Positions 6,568 through 17,942 of a stretch of DNA of 36,606 nucleotides are shown here, one piece after another. The position numbers and the translations under genes are program-made. Origin of the DNA: Clostridia bacterium (GTDB lineage: Bacteria; Bacillota; Clostridia; Oscillospirales; CAG-272); assembly GCA_017619885.1 (NCBI GenBank), contig JAFZRM010000053.1:1-36606 (forward strand), read 5' to 3'. Positions within the stretch are counted from its first letter, which is position 1, and each line of letters starts with the position of its first letter. The notes under the pieces were generated by a model that saw only the letters and a list, made by a program, of their open reading frames with translations, was not told where the DNA came from and searched no databases.

Positions 6568-7983
6568 ATGAAGAAAAGAAACCTTATAGCGGACGCGTTT
6601 TTCGAGGGGATCGCGAAATTCTCCGAGGAAAGCGGCGCCTACAATTTCGAGAGCCGAGCCGAATACTCTGGCAAAGGCGACGGAAAACAGCTTACCCGCA
6701 TGATCTGCACGGCAAGCTACGCGAAATACGATATCGAATACGTTTACACGGCGCGCGGGTCGGGTGTTTTCAGCATGCTCACGTTCCGCATCATCTTCGA
6801 CCGGAGCAGACCGTATATAAAGTATTCGCCGTATGATCTTATGTACGTCGTCGACGATAAGGATTTCCGCTGTTATTACTACGCGTATATCGAGAACCCC
6901 GAGCGGATGAGGACGGTGACGGACGCGCTCTGCCCGATGATAGCGGAGCTTTTGCCGCGCCTCGACAGGCTCGCGCACAGCAAGGCAGCGCTCGACAACG
7001 TTTTCGACAAGTTCTCGGATTCCGTCAATTCGTATTACGGGCGCGATATACTGCGCGCCGGAAGCGAGGGCGGGGAGGATATCGATGGGTATCTCGACGG
7101 TTACTGCCGAAGCGACAACGCTTTTTACGCCTCGCGCGCCTACGGAAGCTACCTGCGCGGCAACTACAACGCCGCGTACGACGCGATGCGCCGCATGCGC
7201 TTCAAAACGTACTATCAGATAAGGCTCATGTCGTTCATGGCTACGCTTACGGAGCGGTACGAGCCGGCAGAGAGGGCGGCTGACACGACGGGCGACGGCA
7301 CGGCGGCGATCCGCGCGCAGATCCTGCGGCTGATCGTGTCGATGCTGATAATGACGATCCCCGCCGCGCTGTTCTTCATCGCGATCTACTATCTGTCCGC
7401 GCTCGTGATATACCGCGGCTCGCTGTGGGCTGACGCGTATTACTTCCCCAACGCTCTTGCGTATATCGGCGGCTGCGCGCTGCCGGCGATGCTGGCCAGC
7501 CAGGCGGCGAGACGCATAACGCTGATCGCATTCCCCGCGGCGCGCCGTAAATATCTGTCGGATCTTGATAAGATCACGGCGACGAACGGCGTCAGAAACG
7601 GCTGCCTGTCGGTCATGACCGGGCTTTTCGCCGTCTGGGCGGCGGTCCTCGTTATCGCCTCCGCCAACTCGCACGCGGCGTTCTACAAAGACGGCGTGCG
7701 CCTGCCGTCGGAAAGCTCTATGTTTTCAAGCGACAATTACGCGTATTCAGACGTGGAAAAACTCGTCCACGCCGAGGGCGGCTACGATATCTACGGGAAA
7801 TACCGACAGAGCAGCCGCTACGTGATCGTTCTGAAGAACGGCAGGAAATTCTATCTGTCGTCGGAGCTGACGTCAAAGCTGACCGAGGAAAAGGTCGTTC
7901 CGATAATGGAAGAGCACGGCGTCCCCGTCAGGACCGTTCACGACGTCGAGGATCTCGATTTCGAGCCTGAAACGGAGGAGTAA
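6568..7983 (+). CDS. Unknown membrane protein with large N- and C-terminal soluble domains
   Basis: A 471-residue protein with no recognised family. Residues 1-250 look soluble and cytoplasmic, rich in Tyr, Arg and Asp, with a Y-D-I-E-Y-V-Y-T-A-R-G-S-G-V-F-S-M-L strand-like core early on and an R-A-Y-G-S-Y-L-R-G-N-Y-N-A-A-Y-D-A-M segment (about 200) that resembles a helical repeat. Three to four membrane helices lie at about 265-375, followed by an exposed tail of about 100 residues with a Y-S-D-V-E-K-L-V-H-A-E-G-G-Y motif. The start at 6568 was chosen because the upstream in-frame start would lie inside the -10 element; the leader has no good Shine-Dalgarno. It follows the ABC pair and might be related to it, but it has its own promoter and terminator. 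Confidence 0.72.
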   Translation: MKKRNLIADAFFEGIAKFSEESGAYNFESRAEYSGKGDGKQLTRMICTASYAKYDIEYVYTARGSGVFSMLTFRIIFDRSRPYIKYSPYDLMYVVDDKDFRCYYYAYIENPERMRTVTDALCPMIAELLPRLDRLAHSKAALDNVFDKFSDSVNSYYGRDILRAGSEGGEDIDGYLDGYCRSDNAFYASRAYGSYLRGNYNAAYDAMRRMRFKTYYQIRLMSFMATLTERYEPAERAADTTGDGTAAIRAQILRLIVSMLIMTIPAALFFIAIYYLSALVIYRGSLWADAYYFPNALAYIGGCALPAMLASQAARRITLIAFPAARRKYLSDLDKITATNGVRNGCLSVMTGLFAVWAAVLVIASANSHAAFYKDGVRLPSESSMFSSDNYAYSDVEKLVHAEGGYDIYGKYRQSSRYVIVLKNGRKFYLSSELTSKLTEEKVVPIMEEHGVPVRTVHDVEDLDFEPETEE

Positions 7984-7989
7984 AACGAA

Positions 7990-8018
7990 AAAAACAGACC
8001 TGTGCAGGTCTGTTTTTA
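7990..8018. terminator. Bidirectional intrinsic terminator
   Basis: AAAACAGACCT (7991-8001) pairs with AGGTCTGTTTT (8006-8016) around a GTGC loop, with A and T runs on both sides. It serves the convergent membrane-protein gene (plus) and ACT gene (minus). Confidence 0.9.
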
Positions 8019-8033
8019 TTCTGCGCTTATAGA

Positions 8034-8438
8034 TCATTCAAATCCCTTTTCACGAAGGGCGGCGTCAGCCTTGCGCGGGTCGTCGACGCGCAGTACCACG
8101 CGGGCGAGGCTGTCTGACGAAGGCGAGCTGAACGCGTATACGTATTCTACGGAAATGCCGCAGTTGTAAAGGACCTTCAGCGCCTCGGTGAGGCCGCCCG
8201 GCCTGTTCTCGAGATTGACGCAGATCACGTCGCCGACGGAAACAGTCATCCTGTTGCTGCGCAGCTCGTCCGCGGTCAGCTCCGGATTGTCTACGATTAT
8301 GCGAAGCACGCCGAAGTCGGTCGTGTCGGCGATCGACAGCGCGTGGATGTTCACGCCTAGGTCCGCGATCATGCCCGTCACCTGCGCGAGCTTGCCCGTT
8401 TTGTTTTCCACGAATATTGAAAGCTGTTTGATTATCAT
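8034..8438 (-). CDS. Tandem ACT-domain protein
   Basis: A 134-residue protein made only of two ACT domains, the small ligand-binding modules that usually bind amino acids. Domain 1 (about 1-65) starts I-K-Q-L-S-I-F-V-E-N-K-T-G-K-L and includes the G-V-N-I-H-A-L-S turn; domain 2 (about 68-134) starts V-I-C-V-N-L-E-N-R-P-G-G-L and includes G-I-S-V-E-Y-V-Y-A-F. Stand-alone tandem ACT proteins of this size are common in Clostridia, often near phenylacetate-CoA ligase or other metabolic genes; here the neighbour is obgE, which gives no clue to the ligand. ATG 8438 is preceded by AAAGGAA. Last gene of the PhnP-like/ligA/obgE operon. Confidence 0.9.
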   Translation of the reverse strand: MIIKQLSIFVENKTGKLAQVTGMIADLGVNIHALSIADTTDFGVLRIIVDNPELTADELRSNRMTVSVGDVICVNLENRPGGLTEALKVLYNCGISVEYVYAFSSPSSDSLARVVLRVDDPRKADAALREKGFE

Positions 8439-8451
8439 TGCCGTTTCCTTT

Positions 8452-12552
<4,101 letters not shown>

Positions 12553-12591
12553 TTCATCATCCCGCCTTTCGTGATCGTCATATTCTAACTT

Positions 12592-12620
12592 ATTATATAT
12601 TATTTCATCGGTTTTTTCAA
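12592..12620 (-). promoter_or_regulatory. Promoter for the PhnP-like/ligA/obgE operon
   Basis: Minus-strand TTGAAA (12620-12615), 17 bases, TATAAT (12597-12592). It diverges from the gntR promoter, whose -35 starts 30 bases away. Confidence 0.82.
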
Positions 12621-12649
12621 GTACGTAGTGAAAAAAATTCCGAAAAGTA

Positions 12650-12678
12650 TTGACAAATAATGAGAGTTGTGATATCAT
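12650..12678 (+). promoter_or_regulatory. Promoter for the gntR-ABC operon
   Basis: TTGACA (12650-12655), 17 bases, TATCAT (12673-12678) with an extended TGA before it. The -10 contains the perfect palindrome TGATATCA (12670-12677), a possible but short operator for the GntR repressor. Confidence 0.82.
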
Positions 12679-12716
12679 TGTGCTAATCAAACGACACAAG
12701 AGAGGAGATGCATCGT

Positions 12717-13073
12717 ATGAACGCTGCCGACAGCAGGCCGGTATACGTACAACTGATCGATAAAATCTATACGATGGTACTGTCCGGGCAGTATCCGCCC
12801 GGCGCGAAACTGCCGACGGTAAGGGAGCTTGCCGAGCTGATGCAGGCAAACCCTAACACGGTACAGAGAGCCCTTTTCTATCTTGAGGACAGAGGGCTGA
12901 TCTACACGCAGCGCACCACCGGGAAATTCATAACGGACGATCCGGCGGTGATAGAGAACGCAAGGGAGGCGATGGCGTCGCAGTACACCGGAGAATATCT
13001 GCAGAAGATGGCTCAGATCGGCGTCGACGCCGCGTCCGCGATAAAAATGCTGAACGAAAAGGGGGGCAACTGA
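12717..13073 (+). CDS. GntR-family regulator, YtrA type
   Basis: This 118-residue repressor has the short YtrA-subfamily layout: an N-terminal winged helix-turn-helix (about 5-75; P-V-Y-V-Q-L-I-D-K-I then L-P-T-V-R-E-L-A and N-P-N-T-V-Q-R-A recognition helix) and a short C-terminal helical tail of about 40 residues. YtrA regulators typically control the ABC genes encoded next to them and respond to cell-envelope antibiotics or bacitracin-like stress. The ATG at 12717 was chosen over 12708 because the latter abuts the Shine-Dalgarno GAGGAG (12702-12707). One base separates its stop from the TTG start of the ATPase, so the three genes form one operon, probably self-regulated. Confidence 0.93.
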   Translation: MNAADSRPVYVQLIDKIYTMVLSGQYPPGAKLPTVRELAELMQANPNTVQRALFYLEDRGLIYTQRTTGKFITDDPAVIENAREAMASQYTGEYLQKMAQIGVDAASAIKMLNEKGGN

Positions 13074-13074
13074 C

Positions 13075-13770
13075 TTGGCACTCATCGAATACAGAAATCT
13101 CACCAAGCGGTACGGCGCGATCACGGCGCTCGCCGGCATCGATCTCGATATACCGGCGGGACGCATCGTCGGTCTGCTCGGACCGAACGGCTCCGGCAAA
13201 ACGACGCTTATCAAGCTGACCGCCGGGCTTCTCACGCCGACCGCAGGCAAAGTTTATATCAACGGCAGGGAACCGGGACCGGAGAGCAAAGCCGAGATAG
13301 CGTACCTGCCCGAGCGCTCCTACATGAGCGAATGGATGTCGGTACAGGCGTTCGTAGACTATTTCGCCGACTTCTACCGCGATTTCGACCGCGTCAAGGC
13401 GACCGAGATGCTTACGAGACTCGGCATCGACATCAAGCGAACGTTAAAGACGCTTTCAAAAGGCACCAAAGAGAAGGTCCAGCTCGTGCTCGTGATGAGC
13501 CGCGCGGCGAAGGCGTATTTCCTCGACGAACCGATCGCCGGCGTCGACCCCGCGGCGAGGGATTATATCCTCAACACGATAATACGCAATTATTCCGAGA
13601 ACGCGTCCGTCATCATCTCGACGCACCTGATCTACGATATCGAAAACGTGCTCGACGACGCGGTGTTTCTGAAGGACGGACAGATCGTTCTCGCCGATTC
13701 CGCGGACAATATCCGTGAAAACACCGGAAAATCCGTCGATATGCTTTTCAGGGAGGTGTTCAGATGTTAG
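13075..13770 (+). CDS. ABC transporter ATP-binding protein of the gntR operon
   Basis: A 231-residue ATPase. Walker A G-P-N-G-S-G-K-T-T (36-44), a Q-loop-like L-P-E-R, a divergent signature L-S-K-G-T-K-E-K (127-134), Walker B A-Y-F-L-D-E-P (147-153) with G-V-D D-loop, and switch His184 (I-S-T-H). The start is a TTG at 13075, supported by the run of six G 8 bases upstream (overlapping the end of gntR) and by the M-A-L-I-E-Y-R-N-L-T-K-R-Y-G N-terminus typical of the family. It works with the overlapping permease. By family context (YtrA operons) it may export or sense an envelope-active compound. Confidence 0.93.
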   Translation: MALIEYRNLTKRYGAITALAGIDLDIPAGRIVGLLGPNGSGKTTLIKLTAGLLTPTAGKVYINGREPGPESKAEIAYLPERSYMSEWMSVQAFVDYFADFYRDFDRVKATEMLTRLGIDIKRTLKTLSKGTKEKVQLVLVMSRAAKAYFLDEPIAGVDPAARDYILNTIIRNYSENASVIISTHLIYDIENVLDDAVFLKDGQIVLADSADNIRENTGKSVDMLFREVFRC

Positions 13771-14672
13771 GCAAACTGATGAAATACGACATGAGATACA
13801 TGGCGCGCATACTCCCGTGGCTGTATCTCGGCGGCGTATTCCTTTCGCTGCTCGTCACCGGCGGCATCATGCTGTTCTCAAACGATCTCGTTATGATATT
13901 CGGTATGGAGATCGTGCTTCAGGTGCTGTCTCTCGGCATCGAAGCGATAGCGGTCTGCTCGACGATATTCATGATCGTCCGTATATACCGCAATATGTTC
14001 TCCGACGAAGGTTATCTGACCTTCACGCTCCCGGTTAAAACCGGCGACATTATAAACAGCAAGATACTGACGGGCGCAATTTGGACGTTCTTCAGCTATA
14101 TCGTATCGGCCGTCATGGCGGCGATACCCGCGGCGGCGGTGATATTCAAACTCACCGTGTCGTTCGGCGACGGAGGCTCGTCGCTGTTGAAAGCGCTCGA
14201 CTGGATCGCCGGTCTGTTCATCGAAGTGCTTAAAACGAGCCCGATAAAGGTGTTCACGATGATAGCGCTTTTCGTGATCATCGCGGCGGCGCTGATGTTC
14301 TACGGCCCGTCCCTGTACTCGTTCTGCGCGGCGGTGACGCACAAGGCGAAGAAGGCGAGAGCCTTCGCGTCGATCGGTATGTTCATCGGCATAAGTTACG
14401 CCATAATGTTCGTGCTTTCCGCCGTGGTGATAGCGGTATACATCATCGGCATCACGTCGTTCGACAGGATCTACGGCGAGATAGGAGGGCTGCTCCCGAC
14501 GTCGTTTTCCATGTTCGGGTCGCTTGAAGGCGCGGCGGCGGAGCTGATAGGCGTCTTCATGGATCTCGCGATCGCGGCGATGCTTATAATCGCGATCGTT
14601 TTATCCGGCGTCACGGTATTCTCGTGGCTGATGTCGCTGCGCATCACCAAGAGAAAACTCAATCTCAACTGA
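13764..14672 (+). CDS. ABC-2 type permease of the gntR operon
   Basis: A 302-residue membrane protein with about six helices (near residues 15-37, 48-75, 98-125, 168-192, 205-230 and 265-290). The N-terminus M-L-G-K-L-M-K-Y-D-M-R-Y-M-A-R resembles the cytoplasmic start of permeases in YtrA-type ABC exporters, and a Y-L-T-F-T-L-P-V segment (about 86-93) is a conserved feature of that group. It overlaps the ATPase gene by seven bases, with GGAGG upstream. Substrate unknown. Operon ends at a strong terminator. Confidence 0.9.
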   Translation: MLGKLMKYDMRYMARILPWLYLGGVFLSLLVTGGIMLFSNDLVMIFGMEIVLQVLSLGIEAIAVCSTIFMIVRIYRNMFSDEGYLTFTLPVKTGDIINSKILTGAIWTFFSYIVSAVMAAIPAAAVIFKLTVSFGDGGSSLLKALDWIAGLFIEVLKTSPIKVFTMIALFVIIAAALMFYGPSLYSFCAAVTHKAKKARAFASIGMFIGISYAIMFVLSAVVIAVYIIGITSFDRIYGEIGGLLPTSFSMFGSLEGAAAELIGVFMDLAIAAMLIIAIVLSGVTVFSWLMSLRITKRKLNLN

Positions 14673-14673
14673 A

Positions 14674-14709
14674 AAAAAAGGCGCCCGAGAAAAAAAGGGC
14701 GCTTTTTTT
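14674..14709 (+). terminator. Intrinsic terminator of the gntR operon
   Basis: GCGCCC (14681-14686) pairs with GGGCGC (14697-14702), flanked by A and T runs, with seven T after the stem. Confidence 0.88.
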
Positions 14710-14719
14710 GCAAAAAAAG

Positions 14720-14749
14720 TGTAAGAAAACGAAAAAAACATACGTCTAA
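14720..14749 (+). promoter_or_regulatory. Candidate autoregulated ECF sigma promoter
   Basis: TGTAAG (14720-14725), 17 bases, CGTCTAA (14743-14749) has the shape of ECF promoters (TGTAAC/TGAAAC at -35, CGTC at -10) and differs from the TTGACA/TATAAT promoters elsewhere here. Self-activation by the sigma factor encoded at 14794 is inferred. Confidence 0.6.
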
Positions 14750-14793
14750 CTATACGAAAGAACTGCAGACTTTCAATGTGATCGGAGAAGACA

Positions 14794-15342
14794 ATGGACA
14801 GGGGCGCCGAAAGTTACGAAAAATACAGAAGCGGGCAGGATGAAGGCTTTTACGAGCTGGTCCGCGAATATTCCGACGGGCTCACTATGTATATAAACGG
14901 CATAGTGGGAGACTTTTTCCGCGCGGAAGAGCTGGCGGACGACACGTTTTTCAAGCTCGCGGTCAAAAAACCGGCGTTCCGCGGCGCGTCGTCGTTCCGC
15001 ACCTGGCTTTACAGCATAGGCAGGAACGTCGCGCTCGACAGCCTGCGGCGCGACAGGACGCCGCCGCACGAGCAGATCGACGAGGACGCCGCCGCGCCCG
15101 ACGATCCCGAATCGTCTTACATAGAAGACGAGACGAAGCGTCAGCTTTACCGGGCGATGGACAGACTCCGCCCGGAATACCGCGAGGTGCTCTGGCTCAG
15201 CTTCTTCGAGGACATGAAAGCGGATCAGATATCAACGCTTTTGCATAAAAGCAAAAACAACGTACATCAGCTCATACTCCGCGCCAAACGCGCGCTGAAA
15301 GACGAGCTGGAACAGGAGGGTTTCGTATATGAAGGACAATGA
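14794..15342 (+). CDS. ECF-type RNA polymerase sigma factor
   Basis: A 182-residue group 4 (ECF) sigma factor. Sigma region 2 lies at about 15-85 (F-Y-E-L-V-R-E-Y-S, E-E-L-A-D-D-T-F-F-K-L and the F-R-T-W-L-Y-S-I-G-R-N region 2.3-2.4 segment), followed by an acidic linker (about 90-115) and region 4 (about 118-172; L-R-P-E-Y-R-E-V-L-W-L, then the K-N-N-V-H-Q-L-I-L-R-A-K-R recognition helix). No extra C-terminal domain. It overlaps the next gene by 14 bases, a typical sigma/anti-sigma arrangement, so the VWA membrane protein probably holds it inactive until a signal arrives. A matching ECF promoter stands upstream. Start ATG 14794 follows GGAG. Confidence 0.93.
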   Translation: MDRGAESYEKYRSGQDEGFYELVREYSDGLTMYINGIVGDFFRAEELADDTFFKLAVKKPAFRGASSFRTWLYSIGRNVALDSLRRDRTPPHEQIDEDAAAPDDPESSYIEDETKRQLYRAMDRLRPEYREVLWLSFFEDMKADQISTLLHKSKNNVHQLILRAKRALKDELEQEGFVYEGQ

Positions 15343-16816
15343 GACAAGGGCAAGACAGATCTTGCAGAAAAGAGACGAATACAACGAAAAACAGACCGTT
15401 AAGCGCAGAAAAGCCGCGCGCGTCTCGCTCATAGCGGCGGTGCTCGTAATAGCGGTCACGCTCCCGACTGTCCTCGTGATAGCCGGAAGAGCGAGAAACG
15501 CTACGCCCGCGCCGGACGTCGACGGGACGACTGCCGCTGCATCGACGGGTACGCTCGACGGCGAGCCCGCGGGCGAAGTGACGTACAACGACGGCGTGAT
15601 CGGCGGGACCGGCGTCGGACCGTTATATGACGGTACCGGAATCGCGTCCGCGGATGTCGACCGTTCCGAATATGGCGTCAAGGAAATCGCGCCTTCCGCC
15701 GCGTCTCCGGAAGGCGTAGCCGACGCTCCCGACGCCGTAGAATACTGGGAAAACGACCTCGACGCGAAAGCGGGAACGCTTACCGCCGGCGAGTGGAAGG
15801 ATCTCGACGCGCTCGGACAGTGGTATGAAAAACTGGCGTCCGCGACGTGGAGCAGATACGTGAACGAAAGAAAGATCAGCCCGGCAAAGATCGTTACCGT
15901 CACCGTCAAGGCGGGTGACGCGCCGTGCTTCAACACGGAGGTCAAACTGATATCGGGCGACAAGACCGTGTTCACCGCGAAGACCGACGTCAACGGCCGC
16001 GCTTATCTGCCGTGCGGACTTACCGGCGCCGATCAGGTCGAAGCCGCGGTCGTAGGCGATAACGTCGTCGCGCTCGACGGCAAAACGGAGATAGAAGTGC
16101 AGGCGCAGGAAGCCGGGATTTCCGTCACCGCGCTCGATCTGATGCTCATGATCGACACCACCGGCAGTATGGGCGACGAGCTCGAATATATCAAAGCCGA
16201 GCTGTCCGACCTTGTCAGCCGCATCCACGAGGCGGGCGAAAATCTGTCCGTCCGCGTCAGCGTGAACTTTTACCGTGACGAAGGCGACGATTACGTCGTC
16301 AAATACTACGACTTCAGAAGCGATATCAGCGAATGCCTCGAACAGATATCCGGGGAACACGCCGCGGGCGGCGGCGACTACCCCGAGGCGGTCCATACCG
16401 CGCTCGAGAACGCCGTGACCGGCCACCAGTGGAGAAATGAAGCCGTGAAGCTCTGCTTCTTCGTGCTCGACGCGCCGCCCCACGACGCAAACGACGTGCA
16501 GGGAGTAAACGAAAGCATCGCGTCGTCTCTGACGGAAGCGGCGAAGCAGGGAATACGCATCATCCCGGTCGCCTCGTCAGGAGTCGATCTTGAAACGGAG
16601 ATAATCCTCAGATCGTTCGCGGTCGTCACCGGCGGCACTTACGTGTTCATCACGAACGATTCCCATATAGGCTCCGATCATAAGGAAGCCGAGGTCGGAG
16701 ATCACGTGGTCGAAACGCTCAACGAGTGCATGATCCGCGTCAGCTGCGAATACTGCGGCGTATATCACGGAGAAAAGATCCCCTACACGCAGACAAGAAA
16801 CGATCAGCAGCAGTAA
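15329..16816 (+). CDS. Membrane von Willebrand A protein coupled to the ECF sigma factor (putative anti-sigma)
   Basis: A 495-residue single-pass membrane protein. A basic cytoplasmic N-terminus of about 30 residues (Q-K-R-D-E-Y-N-E-K-Q type) is followed by one membrane helix (about 32-53), a low-complexity linker to about 140 and a T-A-G-E-W-K-D-L-D segment (152-160) seen in YfbK-like VWA proteins. Next come a beta-sandwich domain with T-D-V-N-G-R-A-Y (about 188-258) and a VWA domain (about 268-460). Its MIDAS motif D-T-T-G-S (276-280; D276, T278, S280) is intact, so metal-dependent ligand binding is possible. The outer domains would be the sensor and the short N-terminus would touch the sigma factor; both roles are inferred from the 14-base overlap with the sigma gene. 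No classical zinc anti-sigma motif is seen in the N-terminus. The tail carries C-E-Y-C. Confidence 0.82.
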   Translation: MKDNETRARQILQKRDEYNEKQTVKRRKAARVSLIAAVLVIAVTLPTVLVIAGRARNATPAPDVDGTTAAASTGTLDGEPAGEVTYNDGVIGGTGVGPLYDGTGIASADVDRSEYGVKEIAPSAASPEGVADAPDAVEYWENDLDAKAGTLTAGEWKDLDALGQWYEKLASATWSRYVNERKISPAKIVTVTVKAGDAPCFNTEVKLISGDKTVFTAKTDVNGRAYLPCGLTGADQVEAAVVGDNVVALDGKTEIEVQAQEAGISVTALDLMLMIDTTGSMGDELEYIKAELSDLVSRIHEAGENLSVRVSVNFYRDEGDDYVVKYYDFRSDISECLEQISGEHAAGGGDYPEAVHTALENAVTGHQWRNEAVKLCFFVLDAPPHDANDVQGVNESIASSLTEAAKQGIRIIPVASSGVDLETEIILRSFAVVTGGTYVFITNDSHIGSDHKEAEVGDHVVETLNECMIRVSCEYCGVYHGEKIPYTQTRNDQQQ

Positions 16817-16817
16817 C

Positions 16818-16974
16818 AAGCTGAAGCCGTAAGGCTTCAGCTTAGCTGAAAACCGCAGGTTTTCAATTTAGCTGCGAGCGCAGGCGAGCAATTTAGCTGC
16901 GAGCGCAGACGAGCAATTTAGCTGCGAGCGCAGACGAGCAATTTAACTGCGAGCGCAAGCGAGCAATTTAGCTG
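16818..16974. repeat. Array of related hairpins and four tandem 25-bp repeats
   Basis: This array fills most of the space between the VWA gene and spo0A, which converge. First a perfect 11-bp hairpin (16818-16828 with 16833-16843, GTAA loop), then an 8-bp hairpin (16847-16854 with 16858-16865, GCA loop), then four head-to-tail 25-bp units starting at 16864, 16889, 16914 and 16939, with an 11-base partial fifth at 16964. Each unit starts CAATTTA, has a CTGCGAGCGCA core and ends in CGAG. All elements share the AGCTG...GCA...CAATTT frame, so the tandem units look like relatives of the hairpins in front. No ORF is present. Confidence 0.9.
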
Positions 16975-17013
16975 AAAAACCACCGTGGCGCAAAAACGCC
17001 GCAGTGGTTTTTT
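16975..17013. terminator. Bidirectional terminator between the VWA gene and spo0A
   Basis: AAAAACCAC (16975-16983) pairs with GTGGTTTTT (17004-17012); an inner GGCG/CGCC stem sits in the loop. T-rich on the plus side, A-rich before the stem, so it can act for both convergent genes. Confidence 0.88.
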
Positions 17014-17032
17014 ATTTTATCCGGATACGGGT

Positions 17033-17806
17033 TTATCCGATCTTGTTTTTCAGCCGCAGATTGTCGGCGATCATCGCGATGAATTCGGAATTCGTCGGCT
17101 TGCCGCGGTCGTTCTGGATCGTGTAGCCGAAATAAGAGTTCAGCGTTTCCACGTCGCCGCGGTCCCACGCCACCTCTATCGCGTGGCGTATCGCGCGCTC
17201 GACTCGCGACGAGGTCGTTTTGTATTTCTTCGCGACGGACGGATACAGCACCTTCGTCACGGCGTTTATGATGTCGTTGTCGGCGATCGCCATGAGTATC
17301 GCGCAGCGCAGATACTGATAACCCTTGATATGCGCCGGAACGCCGATCTGATGTATGATCCGCGTGACCTGCGTCTCTATATCGTTGTCGCGGTCGATGT
17401 GCGGCTGAGCCTTGAACGTGCCGTTTTTCAGACCGTACAGCCGTTTCATACGCTCCGCCAGCACGGCGTTGTCGAACGGCTTTACCATGCAGTAAGCCGC
17501 GCCCGCCTCGTCCGCTTCCATGAATATGTTCTGGTTGCCGACGACGGTGGTGACGATGAACTCCGGGTATCTGTCCTTCGGCGTCACGTCCTTCACCGCC
17601 TTTATCAGCCGCACGCCGTCCGTCCCCGGCAGCCACATATCGCATATTATGAAATCCGGCTGGATGGCGCGCGCCTTCGACGTCGCCTCGGCGCCGTCGC
17701 ACGCGTCGTCGCACAGAAAGCTCCCCTCCCTGACGAGATAATCGTGTACGCTTTTGCAAAACTGCCTTGACGGATCCGCAATTAGTACCTTGATTTTGGT
17801 ATCCAT
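17033..17806 (-). CDS. spo0A: Spo0A, master regulator of sporulation
   Basis: Spo0A is the phosphorylated response regulator that starts sporulation. The 257-residue protein is full length. The receiver domain (about 5-125) holds acidic residues D-D after the first helix, phosphorylated Asp56 in [10 protein letters not shown]86/T87, and Lys109 in M-V-K-P-F. The DNA-binding domain (about 150-257) contains the near-invariant [15 protein letters not shown] block and [10 protein letters not shown]. The start at 17806 is fixed by GGAGG 10 bases upstream and by [11 protein letters not shown]. The usual neighbour spoIVB is absent; a ComEC-like hydrolase is upstream instead. Has its own promoter. Confidence 0.98.
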   Translation of the reverse strand: MDTKIKVLIADPSRQFCKSVHDYLVREGSFLCDDACDGAEATSKARAIQPDFIICDMWLPGTDGVRLIKAVKDVTPKDRYPEFIVTTVVGNQNIFMEADEAGAAYCMVKPFDNAVLAERMKRLYGLKNGTFKAQPHIDRDNDIETQVTRIIHQIGVPAHIKGYQYLRCAILMAIADNDIINAVTKVLYPSVAKKYKTTSSRVERAIRHAIEVAWDRGDVETLNSYFGYTIQNDRGKPTNSEFIAMIADNLRLKNKIG

Positions 17807-17854
17807 TTTCTCAAACCTCCCAATATTTCCCAAAATTTGGTATTTTATGGGAAT

Positions 17855-17883
17855 ATAATACCACATCAACCGAGATTTTTCAA
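17855..17883 (-). promoter_or_regulatory. Promoter for spo0A
   Basis: Minus-strand TTGAAA (17883-17878), 17 bases, TATTAT (17860-17855) with TGG before it. Downstream, TTCCCA and TGGGAA form a 6-bp inverted repeat in the 5' leader. A sigma-H promoter or a clear 0A box was not identified. Confidence 0.65.
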
Positions 17884-17942
17884 GATGTTTTGCAAAAAAA
17901 TAATGCCAAAAATTCCCAATGATTTTTGTGCATATTGCCGTT

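Noticed and set aside
6133..7674. 513-codon open frame on the minus strand
   Set aside because: It runs antisense through the ABC permease and the plus-strand membrane-protein gene, its product is dominated by Arg, Asp, His and Ala as expected for a GC-rich shadow, and it has no RBS or promoter.
12708..12710. ATG at 12708 as the gntR start
   Set aside because: It directly abuts the GAGGAG Shine-Dalgarno; the ATG at 12717 has the correct spacing.
16864..16963. Four 25-bp tandem repeats as a CRISPR array
   Set aside because: Units abut directly with no spacers, and no cas genes are present.
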